Positions 22,700-34,898 of a stretch of 64,000 nt of DNA are shown piece after piece. The notes under the pieces are model-generated. The model had not been told where the DNA came from and ran no database searches. It saw only the letters and a list, made by a program, of their open reading frames with translations. Numbering within the stretch: position 1 is the first letter of the stretch; each line of letters starts with the position of its first letter. The position numbers were made by a program, and so were the translations under genes. Origin of the DNA: Piliocolobus tephrosceles (taxonomy: Eukaryota; Chordata; Mammalia; Primates; Cercopithecidae); NCBI RefSeq assembly GCF_002776525.5, contig NC_045435.1, forward strand, positions 125,862,796 through 125,926,795, in the 5' to 3' direction.

Positions 22700-24660
22700 C
22701 CCTACACCAAAAAACTGGAAATACTGGTTAAAATATAACAAATATTAAAATAAAGCTCAAAAGGAGGAAGGAAAAATACTCAGAGCTTCAACATCAAGTG
22801 AAAGCTAAAGTTGACACTTAAACATTTTAGGTATCCAAAGAGGAATGAAAAGGTTTTAATGTTAATGCAACAGAGAAAGAGAGATGACCAGATCTAGAAT
22901 CTTTGGAAAGAAGAAAATGGGGTATCAAAAAGTTCACTTTCAATGAAGAATCCAAAGAACTATATATTCAGTGAAACACTTGACAAGAATAAATATATCA
23001 ACAAGCAAAGGAAAAAAGAATGTTGATCTATCAGGGCCAGGGCTATTAGTGAAAATAGAATAAAGAAGAAGAAAATACTTCATAGAAAATTAGTAACCAG
23101 ATATGAGCCATCATACAGCTTTAGGAATTCACATATTCATGACTCACCTTGTCCAAGAAGCCCCAAGCTGAAAATGTACCAGTAAAATATTCCCCAAATG
23201 GTAACATTTTGAGATCTTATCAAGAGCAAAAGCAAAATCTCTGGGAAAATAAAAAAGGTAATTTTACATTAGAAATTTGATTAATATAATTAATATAATT
23301 CACCAAATTAACAGATTAAAAGAAAAAAATCATGATGACCTTAAGAGAAAATACACTTAGTAAAAGCTCAACACTTACTCATGGAAAAGTATCTTTCAAA
23401 TTATAAATAGAGAAGATCTTTCTTAACCTGATAATGGTTATCTTGGGCCTATATACAGTGAAGCTTTAGAAGCACTTTCATTAAAAGCAGAAATATACTG
23501 ACTTTATTGCTTGTATACTTTGTGGCCTCAGTTTAACATTGTGTCAAATGTCCCAGCCTATACAAGACAATACAAATGAATCAAAGTTAGGATTAAGAGA
23601 AAAAATAAATTAAAATATCAATGTGCGTATGCTATATGATTGCCAATACCCCAACAAGAATTCAATTGTCTCCCAGCGGGTCCCTCCCACAACATGTGGG
23701 AACAATGGGAGCTACAATTCAAGAGGAAATTTGGGTGGGGACACAGCCAAACAATATCACCGACTTCATGCCCCTTTTCTTAAACCAGAAGCTGTGGAAA
23801 TAGATATCTTAGGAAGACCAACCAGTAGAAATCTCACAACTTGCACTAAATTAAACATTATTTCTTAAAAATAGTGAAAAGACATGCCATACATTGTTAG
23901 AAGATACCTATGAGTCATGTAAACAAATACAAGTTTTAATAATATAAAGAATTAATGCAAGAGATAAGAAAAAGACAATAGCCCAAGAGAAAAATAGCAA
24001 AGTTTATGAAAGACAATTTATTTTGAAAATCCAAATGGTCAGATAAACATAATAAAAGACACTTAACATCAGTGGTAGTTAGGGAGGCAAAATGTGGAAT
24101 AGGGACTGAGAAATAATCTCATATTGACGTGAGCATAATTTGGCACTGTCACTTTAGAAAACAGTTTAACAGTTGTCAAGTTGAAGACACAGCAATTTCA
24201 TTCTTGCTTATGTACTTTACAAAGACACATGCCCAAAACACAAGTTTATAAGTTCAGTTTTTATAACGTAAAAATTTAGAAACAATCTAAATATATATCA
24301 GAGGAGGTAGGAATAAACATTTGTAGCATTCCTAAGTAATGAAACACTATAAAACTGTAAAAATAAAATTTTATGTATGTATACATATATATACAAATAT
24401 ATTTAAAAAAAATAAACCTGCCATCAAATTAAACATAAATGTATATGGATAATATGATACCGTTTACTTAAAGTTTCCAATATATAATGATATGCCATAT
24501 GCTACTTAGAAATGCATCCATGTGCGATAAAAATATAAAGAAAAGCATAAGAATGATGAATATCAAAAGTAGTATTTAACCCAAGAATCCTCATAAATAT
24601 TTGGGAAGGTGAACGAAGTACAATCCCAGACTTTATGCAATCAAGGATTCACACCACAGG
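22700..24660 (+). mobile_element. Old L1M, ORF2-derived with 3' end, interrupted
   Basis: Worn L1 ORF2 sequence in plus orientation. A reverse-transcriptase-region stretch appears around 23300-23500 ('atcatgatgaccttaagagaaaatac'), and ORF2 C-terminal phrases around 24000-24300 ('tcagtggtagttagggaggcaaa', 'agacacatgcccaaaacacaa'). A THE1 LTR fragment interrupts it near 23655-23759. Many stops; no coding potential. Bounds approximate. Confidence 0.5.
23655..23759 (-). repeat. THE1 LTR fragment
   Basis: Reverse complement of the first ~105 bases of a THE1-type LTR ('gggtccctcccacaacatgtg', 'tttgggtggggacacagcca', 'acaatatca' at the LTR start). Unlike the two complete copies, only one end is here. 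Confidence 0.85.
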
Positions 24661-24910
24661 TATAGGAACACTGAAAAGAAAGTAAGTCACAAGGTGGTGC
24701 TATCTAGGATATTTGAACATTAATACACAACTCAAAGAAGTCTGATGAATCTACTCTCCTGAGAAACCCATCATCTGAACAACTCACAAACATTTCTGTT
24801 TCTCTCTGCTTCTCTATCTCTATTTATTTTCCATTTTATTCTGTTGCAGCAAATTATAAGAAAAGCTTAAATGTCAAATTGGACTAGTTAATATTTACAG
24901 ACAGACATAC

Positions 24911-25264
24911 TGTATTAGTCAATTTTCATGCTGCTGATAAAGACATACCCGAGACTGGGAAGAAAACAAGGTTTAATTGGATTTACAATTCCACATGGCT
25001 GAGAAGGCCTCAGAATTATGGCAGGAGGTGAAAGGCACTGCTTACATGGTCGTGACAAGAGAAAATGAAAAAGAGGCAAAAGTGGAAACCCTTAACAAAG
25101 CCATCAGATCTTGTGAGACTTATTCACTACCGTAAGAACAGTATGGGGAAAATACCTCTGTGATTCAAACTATCTCCCACTGGGTTTCTTCCACAACATG
25201 TGCTAGTTATAGAAGTCAAATTCAAAATGAGATTTAGGTGGGGACACAGAGCCAAACTATATCA
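24911..25264 (-). repeat. THE1 3' LTR (minus)
   Basis: Begins tgtattagtcaattttcatg and ends ccaaactatatca on the plus strand, next to the interior's ttctgcccctggcg. Confidence 0.93.
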
Positions 25265-25498
25265 TTCTGCCCCTGGCGTCTCCAAATCTCATATCCTCAC
25301 ATTTAAAAACCAATCATACCTTCCCAACAGTCCCCCAGTCTTAACTCATTTTAGCATTGATCCAGAAGTCCACAGTCCAAAGTCTCATCTGAGACAAGCA
25401 AGGCAAGTGCCTTCTGCCTATGAGCCTGTAAAATCAAAAGCAAGTTAGTTACTTCCCAGATACAATAGGGGTGCAGGTATTGGATAAGCATAGCCCTT

Positions 25499-25882
25499 CT
25501 AAATGAGAGAAATGAGCCGAAACAAAGTGGTTATGGGGCCCAAGCAAGTTTGAAATCCAGTAACGCAGTCAAATTTTAAAGCTACAGAATGATCTCTTCT
25601 GACTAGAGGTCTGAAATCTAGGACACACTGATGCAAGAGACGGGTTCCCATAGTCTTGGGCAGTTCCACCCCTGTGGCTTTGCAGGGTACAACCTCCCTC
25701 TCAGCTGTTTTCATGTGCTGGCATTGAGTGTCTGCAGCTTTTCCACGTGAATGGTGCAAGCTGTTGGTAGATCTACCATTCTGGGGTCTGGAGGATGGTG
25801 GCCCTCTTCTCACAGCTCCACTAGGCAGTACGCCAGTAGGGACTCTATGTGGGGGCTCCCACCCCACATTTCCCTTCTGCAC
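25499..25882 (-). pseudogene. Open frame in the THE1 interior, gag-derived relic region
   Basis: 127 codons, homologous and in the same frame as 3369-3878 of the first THE1 (shared GNVG, VRRGPPSSR, PKTMGT). No intact domain is visible and no independent evidence of expression. Considered non-coding. Confidence 0.35.
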
Positions 25883-26846
25883 TGCCCTAGCAGAGGTTCT
25901 TCATGAACACCCTGCCCCAGCAGCAAACTTCTGCCTGGGCATCCAGGTGTTTCTATACATCTGAAATCCAGGCGGAGGTTCCCAAACTCCAATTCTTGAC
26001 TTCTGTGTACTCACAGGCTCAACACCATGTGGAAGCTGCCAAGGCTTGGGGCTTGCACCCTCTGTAGCCACAACCCAAGCTCTACATTGGCTCCTATCAG
26101 CCGTGGCTGGAGTAGCTGGGATGCAGGGCATCAAGTCTCAAGAGCCACACAGCATTGGGACCCAGGCCCCAACCCATGAAACCATTTTGTCTTAGGCCCC
26201 TGTGCCTGTAATGGGAGGGGCTGCTGCAAAAGTCTCTTACATACCCTGGAGACATTTTCCCCATTGTCTTGGGGATTAACATTTGGCTCCCCGTTACTTA
26301 TGCAAATCTCTGTAGCCAGCTTGAATTTCTCCTTAGAAAACTGGTTTTTCTTTCCTACCACTTTTTCTACCAAGTTTCACTCTGAAAATTTTCTGAACTT
26401 TTATGCTCTGCTTCCCTTATAAAACTGAATGCCTTCAATAGCACCTAAGTCACACTTTGGATGCTTTGCTGCTTAGAAATTTCTTCCACCATGTACCCTA
26501 ACTCATCTTTCTCAAGTTCAAAGTTTCACAAATCTCTAGGGCAGGGGTAAAATGCCACCAGTCTGTTTGCTAAACATAGCAAGAATCACCTTTGCTCCAG
26601 TTCCCAACAAGTTCTTCATTTCCATCTGAAACCACCTCAGCCTGGGCTTTGTTGCCCTTATCACTATCAGGCTTTTGGTCAAAGCCATTTAACAAGCCTC
26701 TAGGAAGCTCCAGACTTTCCCATGTTTTCCTGTTTTCTTCTGAGCCCTCCAAACTGTTCCAACCTCTGCCTGTTACCCAGTTCCAAAGTCACTTCCACAT
26801 TTTCGGGTATCTTTTCAGCAACACTTTATTCATGGTACCAATTTAC

Positions 26847-27221
26847 TGTATTAGTCTGTTTTCATCTTGCTGATGAAAACACACCGGAGGCTGGGAAGAA
26901 AAAGAAGTTTAACTGGACTTACAGTTCCACATGGCTGAGGAGGCCTCAGAATCATGACGGGAGGCCTGAGAATCACAGTGGGAAGTAAAAGGCACTTCTT
27001 GTCTGGTGGAAGCAAGAGAAAATGACGAAATGAGAAAGCAGAAACCCCTGACAAAGCTATAAGATCTCGTGAGACTTATTCGCTACCATAAGAACAGTAT
27101 GGGGAAAACTACCCCAATGATTCAAATTATCTCCCACCGAGTCTCTCCCACAACATGTGGGAATTATGGGAGTGCAACTCAAGATGAGATTTGGGTGGGG
27201 ACACAGTCCCAAACTATATCA
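26847..27221 (-). repeat. THE1 5' LTR (minus)
   Basis: Begins tgtattagtctgttttcatc after the primer-binding-side sequence ggtaccaatttac, and ends aaactatatca. Confidence 0.94.
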
Positions 27222-27226
27222 CATAT

Positions 27227-28850
27227 AGAGTATGAAAATAATTGAGAGTACTTACAAGCTGTAGCCAGGGCCATTCCGATTTTTAGATCAGATAGTACAG
27301 CTAAAGCACTGCAGTTCTCTAAGGCAGTGTGGCCATATTCAGCATTCTTAAAACATGTTTCAAAAAATAATAATTTGTGGCAAAATTAGCCTGTCTTTTG
27401 CAGAATTGAAGCCAGACCATGCTAAATAGGAACCAGAGAAATATGTTATTTTATATATTTTACTTGCTTTTGCTCTAAATTTCTCTATTTCCTTATACCT
27501 TCTAAATTTTATAGTATAGACCCAACTTAAGATATCAAATCAAGTATCTCAACTCTACAATTAGTAAAAAGAACCCCATCATTCTAGCCAATTATTTGTA
27601 ATTACAATGAGTCTTTGTCTCAATATAAAGAAAATCAGATTATGGATTGGTTTATTTATCTGCAGTGGAAATTTGTTAAGCCTGTAGCTGCTCATCTTTT
27701 CATAGTATTAATGAGATCTGCCAACCTGCAGTGCATAACCCAAAGGAAATAATTAGAAATAATATACATTAGACCCTCTAGGACAGTATTTATTAACTCA
27801 GACTAACAGAGACAATAGTAAGAGAGTTGTTTCTCTATTTATCTTCATATGCTACAATAGCTTACTGGGATTTAGCAAGGACAGACATTAAACTTTGGAA
27901 AAAAGATTTTGGTTTTCATGCCATAGGCATTTAAGCTGCACCATTAGGATGAACCAACCCATTCACTGGCATAACCAAGGATGCAAGCCTTGTGGATATA
28001 GCATTATCCAGGCCCCCAGACCTGACTTACCACCTCAGCACTCTATGAAGGATGATTACCTCAAGCAATGAGCTATGGCCAGTTAGCATGGAGCAACATT
28101 TAGTTCCTAAATCATTCCACCCTGGGAAGGAGGTAAGTTTTCCTGTAGACCAGCCTGCAGGAAATCTGTCTTAGACAATTAGCCCCTACCTCTCACTCTC
28201 AAAGTTAGAGAAGCTAGAACTCGTTCTCTGCTACCTTTACAGAGAGAACACTGGTATGTGACATCGGCTAGGCCAATTAGATACATCCACAGAAAACTTC
28301 AATTCGGAACGAAGCAACAATAAGATGCAACTGTGATAAGGAATCCATCTTCTGCTGTGAATGGTAAGAGGAAAATCAAACTTTGGGAAGTAACATGAAC
28401 ACAATTTTTACTGTGTCCAGTGTTTACAGTACAAGCTGCACTATCTCCCAGTGGCAACAGCAGTGGTGTATTCGCTGAAGCAGCACTCTAGTATTGTGTG
28501 TGTAGGTTTTCTGGCTGTACAGTTTCACAGTCTAGATCTCTAACCTTCCTAGAGGTTATGTAATCCACTTAATATATTTTAACAAATTCTTTTACTGTTT
28601 AAACAACCTACGTAATTTTTTTTTTTTTTTTTTTTTGGTTCCAACCAGAATCCTGACAGATACTGCATTAATTGCAGGTATGGCTGAAAATACCATATCC
28701 CCAAGAAAACAAAAATGTGAGATTCGTTATATGGGCAGATTGGATTTGGAAGTAGTAAGGATCCGGCCTCTGGCAGCCCATAAAACACGGTGATTGAACA
28801 TTTAATTAAATTATCACCTATGGTTAACTGGAATGAAGGATGAGTTAAAG
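27227..28850. other. No gene recognised; may include a worn LTR
   Basis: About 1.6 kb before the ERV-L interior. A T run at 28618-28636 and 'ggttccaaccagaatcctgac' right after it resemble an ERVL LTR 3' end, so the 5' LTR of the ERV-L below may lie at about 27900-28660. I cannot confirm this by eye. Confidence 0.35.
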
Positions 28851-29922
28851 GCTGGCTTCAGAAGACTGAGTACCCACTGCCACAGAACAGTGTGAAGGAC
28901 ATATAGAATATAAACCCCATAGGGTAAACAGTCAACTACTAATTATACTAAAGAATTACCAAAAAAGGATATTATAAGCTCAAAATCCCAAATCCTCAAT
29001 TCAAAGTACAGTGAGAACTTTCTATGACTAGGCTGAAAGTATTTCTCTCCTATGGTCACAGCGCTAAGGTAATCAAATTAATTAAATTTTGTCAAATGAC
29101 ATCATCTGAATACAAATGCTTGCCAGGTCTCTTAGGTGAAATTCAGACCACTGACTGGGAAGGAGTAGAGCCCTGAAAACTGAAAGGACTTATGTGAGAG
29201 GGTTCAAATATTTCTGAGTACTCCAGATCTACAATTCTTACATAGCCTCACTTACCAGTGGAAGCAGCTTCTCTTCCCTTTCTCCTGGGCAGTGGTACCC
29301 TATATAAACATCTGTCAATCTGTTAATATTCTAAACCAACACCCTCATCATATAAAAGAAAGTGAATTCTCACACCACCCTTCATTATCTGTAGATCAAG
29401 GATCAGTGTCAGACCCTGTTACTCTGTTGGGGTAGAAAGGATGCAGGAGCAACCACAGGTTCACTCACAGGTGGAGAAACATTACTCACCAGAAAATTGC
29501 AAAATTTTGCTGATTTATGTCAGTAAAGACCTGGAGAATATGTGTGAGGAAAGATTCTGATATTACATTAATAATGAAATGTTTTTAAAGTAAGCTAAAT
29601 TTCTTAGCAGAGATTTACTGTACCTGCTTAGACAGCAAAACAGAGGTCTAAATGTTTGCCAGGTTGGTAGAATAAAACATAAATTTATGGTGGTAAATGA
29701 AGGTAAGGGGTAAGGAATAATTGGTATAATGTAGAAGGAACCCAATATCTTAGGCAGCTAGAAAAATTGAAGTAGATTAATCATGGATTACTCACTCTTC
29801 ACCTCCATGGTATCTCTATAAAACCCAAACCATGTCACTTCCGAGGGCCCAGAAACAAGCCCTTCAAGAAGGCACTGAGAGTGACATTGCCTTGGATAGC
29901 ACCAATATGTTTTTTAAGTCCT

Positions 29923-30270
29923 GGCTGGGCACAGTGGCTCACACCTGTCATCCCCGCACTTTAGGAGGCTGAGGAGGGAGCATCACTTGAGTCCAGGAGT
30001 TGGAGATCAGCTGGGCAACATAGTGAGACCCCTGTCTCTACAAAAAATAAAAATAAAAATAAATGGCTGTGAATCATGGTGCTTTACTGTAGTGCCAGCT
30101 ATTTGGGAGGCTGGGATGGGAGGATTACTTGAGCTCAGAAGGTAAAAGCTGCAATGAGCCAAGATTGTGCCACTGCACTCTAGCCTGGGCAGCAGAATGG
30201 GGCCCCATCTCAAAAAATATGTAAAGAAATAAAAATTAATAGGACCACATCTCAAAAAAATTAAAATACC
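29923..30270 (+). mobile_element. AluJ-type element
   Basis: Dimeric Alu with AluJ-like features: 'catcacttgagtccaggagtt', 'gggcaacatagtgagaccc', and an A-rich linker of (AAAT) units. Strongly diverged, with a complex A-rich tail to about 30270. Confidence 0.9.
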
Positions 30271-30450
30271 ACAATGGCTATTCTCTGTTGGCTGGGAAAA
30301 TACATGGATATGGTGGTTTTTAAATGGGCTCTTTATTGCAATGGTTATGATGGACCATTTGGGTAGCAGATAAAGTAGTGACTTGTAAACAGAAAAAGAA
30401 GTGAGGGCATGGTCATGTTAACAAACAATGGAGTCGATATGATTATCAGC

Positions 30451-30962
30451 ATAATCTGTCTTGTAGGTATCTTTTGAGGTGGGTGTCTGATTACTAGGTC
30501 CTTAGAATCTAAGTAGATGTTCAACTCACTTGAGTCAGTTCACGGACTTAGTGTACCTTTCATAAGGTGAAATCATATATAATTGGGGGATTTCCTTAGG
30601 AAAATGTCAAAAGTGCCTACTGTAAATCTTACTGTATAGCATATCCAAAGGGACTTGCAGCCAGTAACCAGGCAAACTGTGCACTGGGGAAGAGGATGTA
30701 GACAGAAATCTTGGGGATTATGACATACTAGTTTTAAACTCAGACAGTCCCCAAAGGCACAGAATATTGTCCACTACTGTTAAAAATTAGTTTAAAAAAA
30801 TGAGTTATGATCAGACCCCACTCGGAGTGGCTCTGACAGAACTTTTATCCCATCTGTTTCAGTAACAAACTGTCCCAAAACACAGTGGTTCACTACAGTG
30901 ATATTAGTTGTGCTCATGCATTTGCCACTTGGGCAGGACTTGGCAGGGAAAGCTCATCTCTG
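30451..30962 (+). repeat. Left arm of a 512-bp inverted repeat
   Basis: Base i in this arm pairs with base 62351-i in the arm at 31389-31900. Over 512 bp I find no indel and 12 mismatches (30453, 30461, 30544, 30577, 30579, 30605, 30644, 30785, 30823, 30874, 30881, 30918), that is 97.7% identity. At its right edge the sequence continues smoothly into the spacer, apparently within one ancient repeat, which suggests that this arm is the original. Confidence 0.97.
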
Positions 30963-31388
30963 CTCTATTTAACATCAAGAGGGATGCCTCAAGGGAGAGG
31001 GTTAGAATAATCTCTAACATTATTTACTCATACGTCTGGCCTTTGATGCTGCTGTTGACAGGAACCGTACTCAGCCAGAGCTGTTAGCTAGAGGACCTGA
31101 ACATGGCCACTGGATGTAGACTGGGCTTCCTCACAAAACAATGGTTACGTTCCAACCACAAGCATCCCAAGAAAGAGAGAGAGCCAGGAGGAAGCTGTAT
31201 CTGCTTTTCTAATGCAGCCTTTGAAACAATAAGTGACATTTTTGCCACATTCTGTTTATCAAAGCAATTACCATGTTCTCACTAAGTTTAAGGAGTTTAA
31301 GGAGTGGGAAATATAGATTTTACCTCATGATAGAGAACACAGTTTGAAAAAACATGTGGAACCCAAAATTATCATTGCATCCACTCAT
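30857..31388 (-). repeat. Ancient LTR-like repeat, family not assigned, spanning arm and spacer
   Basis: From 'agtaacaaactgtcccaaaacacagtgg' through 'gggcaggacttggcagg', 'tgggcttcctcacaaaac', 'gccaggaggaagctgtatc', 'tttgccacattctg' to 'cctcatgatagag', the order fits a well-known old mammalian repeat in reverse orientation. I am not sure of its name. It crosses the 30962 edge without a break. Confidence 0.45.
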
Positions 31389-31902
31389 CAGAGATGAGCT
31401 TTCCCTGCCAAGTCCTGCCCAAGTGGCAAATGTATGAGCACAACTAATATCACTGTAGTGAACCACTGTATTTTGGAACAGTTTGTTACTGAAACAGATG
31501 GGATAAAAGTTCTGTCAGAGCCACTCCAAGTGGGGTCTGATCATAACTCATTTTTTTAAACTAATCTTTAACAGTAGTGGACAATATTCTGTGCCTTTGG
31601 GGACTGTCTGAGTTTAAAACTAGTATGTCATAATCCCCAAGATTTCTGTCTACATCCTCTTCCCCAGTGCACAGTTTGCCTGGTTACTGGCTGCAAGTCC
31701 CTTTGGGTATGCTATACAGTAAGATTTACAGTAGGCACTTTTGACGTTTTCCTAAGGAAATCCCCCAATTACACATGATTTCACCTTATGAAAGGTACAC
31801 TAAGTCTGTGAACTGACTCAAGTGAGTTGAACATCTACTTAGATTCTAAGGACCTAGTAATCAGACACCCACCTCAAAAGATACCTACAGGACAGATCAT
31901 AC
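31389..31902 (-). repeat. Right arm of the 512-bp inverted repeat
   Basis: Reverse complement of 30451-30962. It begins directly after the end of the ancient repeat in the spacer and ends just before the ERV-L reverse-transcriptase region. See the left arm for the alignment. Confidence 0.97.
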
Positions 31903-31949
31903 TTTGACAGACAAAAGAAAATATAATTTGTCACACATCCTTTGACTAT

Positions 31950-33960
31950 TAATACAGTTCCAACGTGTATGGTTGAAATAGTTGTACTCAGTAACCGGAA
32001 AACATCCACAAATTTTCTCCCAGATGAATGACAAAGATTATTTTGTAATGAACCAGGCAATTTCTCCTATTGCAGTGGTTATCCAAGGTTTTCCCTCATT
32101 TGGAGAGCAAATAAACACTGCCCCTGCTTGCCTTCTAGTCCATGAAACAGGTCTGACAAATATTTCATTCTTGCTATTCCAATAAATAGAGAATATAGAA
32201 GCAATTTGTTATTCTAGGGTAGACCAACAGTAAACCTTCACTGTCTTATCTCTGAGCTAAATAAACTATCTGGCTTTCTGTCATAATTTAATGTAAAAGA
32301 CTTTTCTTTCTCATCATTTCATAGAACATCATGCTGTCCACTATAGTGAACATCATATATCTAGGTCCTGATAAACAAAATGAAGTAGTTTAAATGCCAT
32401 GAAAAAACATGGAGCCTATTGGCTGAAAAAGCAATCTTATGAAATTTTAGAAATCTGCTATTCCCATAAATCTGGGGGGATATAATAGTCTAGGGGCAGT
32501 TGAAAACTGGTTTCTGCACCTCGAAATTCTCACCTCTAAGAAACAGACATTACACTTGCCAGTTCTCATTAAAATTTAATGGGAAAAACCTTATAAACCA
32601 TGTTTTATGTGCTGCTGTTTGCCATTTGGTAAATAACCTGACATGTTAATAACTTGAAATGGAGCCACAGTTAGGATTGGCTCTCCAGCCAGTCCAGACT
32701 TCAGTGCAAGGAAATCTTTAGACCATATGACCCAACAGATCCAATGATGTTTGAAGTGTCCATGACAGCTCAAATGCTTTGTAGAAATTAAGCCCCAGTA
32801 AGAAAACCACAAGTTAGGTGTTAAAGAGGAATTATGTTTTCTTTGGCTAGAGTTTAGTCTTAAATGGCTGTATATTGGTTTATATTACAGGCTGAATAGT
32901 AGACCTTAATACACCAGGACATACCACAGCATGGGCTGCCGGTTATGCACGGAACATTCAAGTTATTAAGTTGGGTATATCCATCAATGTTCTATAAGCA
33001 AATGCAGTTCCTGAGGACACAAGTGGTTTTCCTGAGCAGGTAGGTCAATTGCTCATTGTGCTTATTCTCACTGCAGTGTCATCACTTCCTCAACCCACTC
33101 CCACGACCACATGGAAAGTTTACGCTTTATGACTACTTTATGAAACTTTTCAAGCCTGGTTCATAGAAAGCTCTGCCCAATATGCTGGTACTACTTTAAA
33201 AAGGACTGCTGTGGCCCTACAGCCCTACTTGGTGTGATGCTGAGGGATGATGAAAAGATAATCCTTCCAGTGGGCATAACCAGCGTGGTACATATTGTGG
33301 TCCACTGTTTCTGGAAGGAGAGCTTGCATGAGGAACAATTGAAAGGCAATGACTAATGGTTTGACCAGATGGTCTGAGACAAAGAGGTTTGGATAAAACT
33401 CTTAGAATTTGAAAGTATTTTTGTACTATGCAAAAGTGTAGCAGAAAGTTCCCACTGAAGAGGATGCTCTCAGTAATTAGGGGGACAAGTTGTTCTAACA
33501 TGTAGATGCCAGTCAGGCTTTTTTCCCCCAGTTCCAGTAATGTTTACTCAACAGACTTGTTTAAATAGCAGCCATAGTGTCATAAGGGGTTTTAAATAGG
33601 CTCAACAAATGGACTTCTCCTCAGCAGTGCTGACTTGGCTATCATCACTACTGAGTGCGTAACTTTTCAGCAATACCAGCCATCCCTGAGCCCTATATAG
33701 GCTCTTATATGCTGAGTAGATCAGACAGTCACTTGGCAGCAAGTTGATTATTTTGGAGCCCTTCCCCCACAGTGGATTTTTTCTTACTGGAATAAACACT
33801 TATTCTGGATTTGGATTTGCCTTCTCTGCTTGCCATGCTTTGCCAGCAACACCACCTGTTGACTGCTGAATGTCTGGTCATCATCAAGTTAACCCAAACA
33901 ATATTACTTCTGACTAAGAAAGCTCAATTTACAATGAAAAAAAAAAAAAAAAATAAGGCA
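31950..33960 (+). pseudogene. ERV-L pol relic (reverse transcriptase, RNase H, integrase)
   Basis: Order on the plus strand: reverse-transcriptase palm sequence (about 32040-32400), in which the catalytic YxDD box near 32350 is destroyed; connection region (about 32640-32960); RNase H (about 32920-33480), where SSAQYAGTT can be read; integrase (about 33590-33960), with ADLA in the zinc-binding part, WQQVDYFG around the first catalytic Asp, and TGINTYSGFGFA. Each motif lies in a different frame with stops between, so no protein is made. Assignment to ERV-L rests on motif order and local wording; conservation is low. Confidence 0.65.
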
Positions 33961-34159
33961 GTAGGTTAGTGTTCATGGCATTTGCTGGTCTTCTGTCCCA
34001 GAAATACGTGGCCTTATGGAATGTTGAATTTATGTTTTAAAGACTCAGTAACACTGTCAACTGGAAGATAATACTTTGTGAGGTTTCGATGCTGCCTTAC
34101 AAGATATAACCTAGTTTTTTATTAAATCCTCTCAGCCATAATATAAAATCTGTGATTCA

Positions 34160-34570
34160 AGGGATAGCAATAGGGATGGTTCATTTAATCTAAGAATCTG
34201 ATTGAGAGATAATGTTTATTTAAATTGAAGAATTACACTTCTAAACTTTAAAATGTATTCATTAAGATCATTACATTCAATCTCACGATCTTTGATTACA
34301 AAAAGTTGTTCTCAAACATTTAACATCATAACAATATTTGTTTAAATTACTTGTAGAAATAGTCTAGCTTATTAAACTCAAATATGAACATTTAAACACA
34401 AATGATTCACATTAGAGTACAGTTAATCTATACAATCACAGAGTGCCTGTCACATAGTAGGTTCCAAAATAAGTATTTGTGGAATGGATGACTTTTAAAT
34501 AACAAATTTGCCCAGTGAATTTACAATATTTTCCATAAATAAAAATTCAATCTGCACATAACTTATTAAG
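34160..34570. other. No gene recognised
   Basis: AT-rich, unassigned. Confidence 0.4.
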
Positions 34571-34578
34571 AATAAGTC

Positions 34579-34898
34579 GGCCAGGCGCGGTGGCTCAAGC
34601 CTGTAATCCCAGCACTTTGGGAGGCCGAGACGGGCGGATCACGAGGTCGGGAGATCAAGACCATCCTGGCTAACACGGTGAAACCCCGTCTCTACTAAAA
34701 AATACAAAAAAAAAACTAGCCGGGCGAGGTGGCGGGCGCCTGTAGTCCCAGCTACTCAGGAGGCTGAGGCAGGAGAATGGCGTGAACCCGGGAGGCGGAG
34801 CTTGCAGTGAGCTGAGATCCGGCCACTGCACTCCAGCCCGGGCAACAGAGTGAGACTCCGTCTCAAAAACAAACAAACAAACAAACAAACAAACAAAC
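34579..34898 (+). mobile_element. Young Alu, Old World monkey type, (AAAC)n tail
   Basis: Starts ggccaggcgcggtggctcaa; carries gccgggcgaggtggcggg and gagatccggccactgca. The tail is (AAAC)8-9 instead of plain A. The target duplication aataagtc is exact (34571-34578 and 34899-34906). Low divergence: a recent insertion. Confidence 0.97.

Larger units (their letters stand above)
24911..27221 (-). mobile_element. Second complete THE1 (ERVL-MaLR) element
   Basis: The whole element lies on the minus strand: 3' LTR (24911-25264), interior of 1582 bp without insertions (25265-26846), 5' LTR (26847-27221). Flanking pentamers CATAC (24906-24910) and CATAT (27222-27226) are the target duplication with one change. 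The interior holds several open minus-strand frames (for example 25499-25882, 127 codons), all relic. It is in inverted orientation to the THE1 at 1847-4696. Confidence 0.95.
28850..34150 (+). mobile_element. Decayed ERV-L interior
   Basis: The pol part (about 31950-33960) is recognisable; gag/protease upstream is assigned only by position and is uncertain. An old AluJ (29923-30270) and the arms and spacer of a large inverted repeat (30451-31900) sit inside the element. All frames are broken by stops and indels. ERV-L elements lack env, and none is seen. The bounds are approximate. Confidence 0.55.

Noticed and set aside
30451..31902. The large inverted repeat as the two ends of one DNA transposon
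   Set aside because: The arm edges show no target duplication or terminal motif, and the left arm contains the start of another ancient repeat, so it is a duplicated segment and not a transposon terminus.
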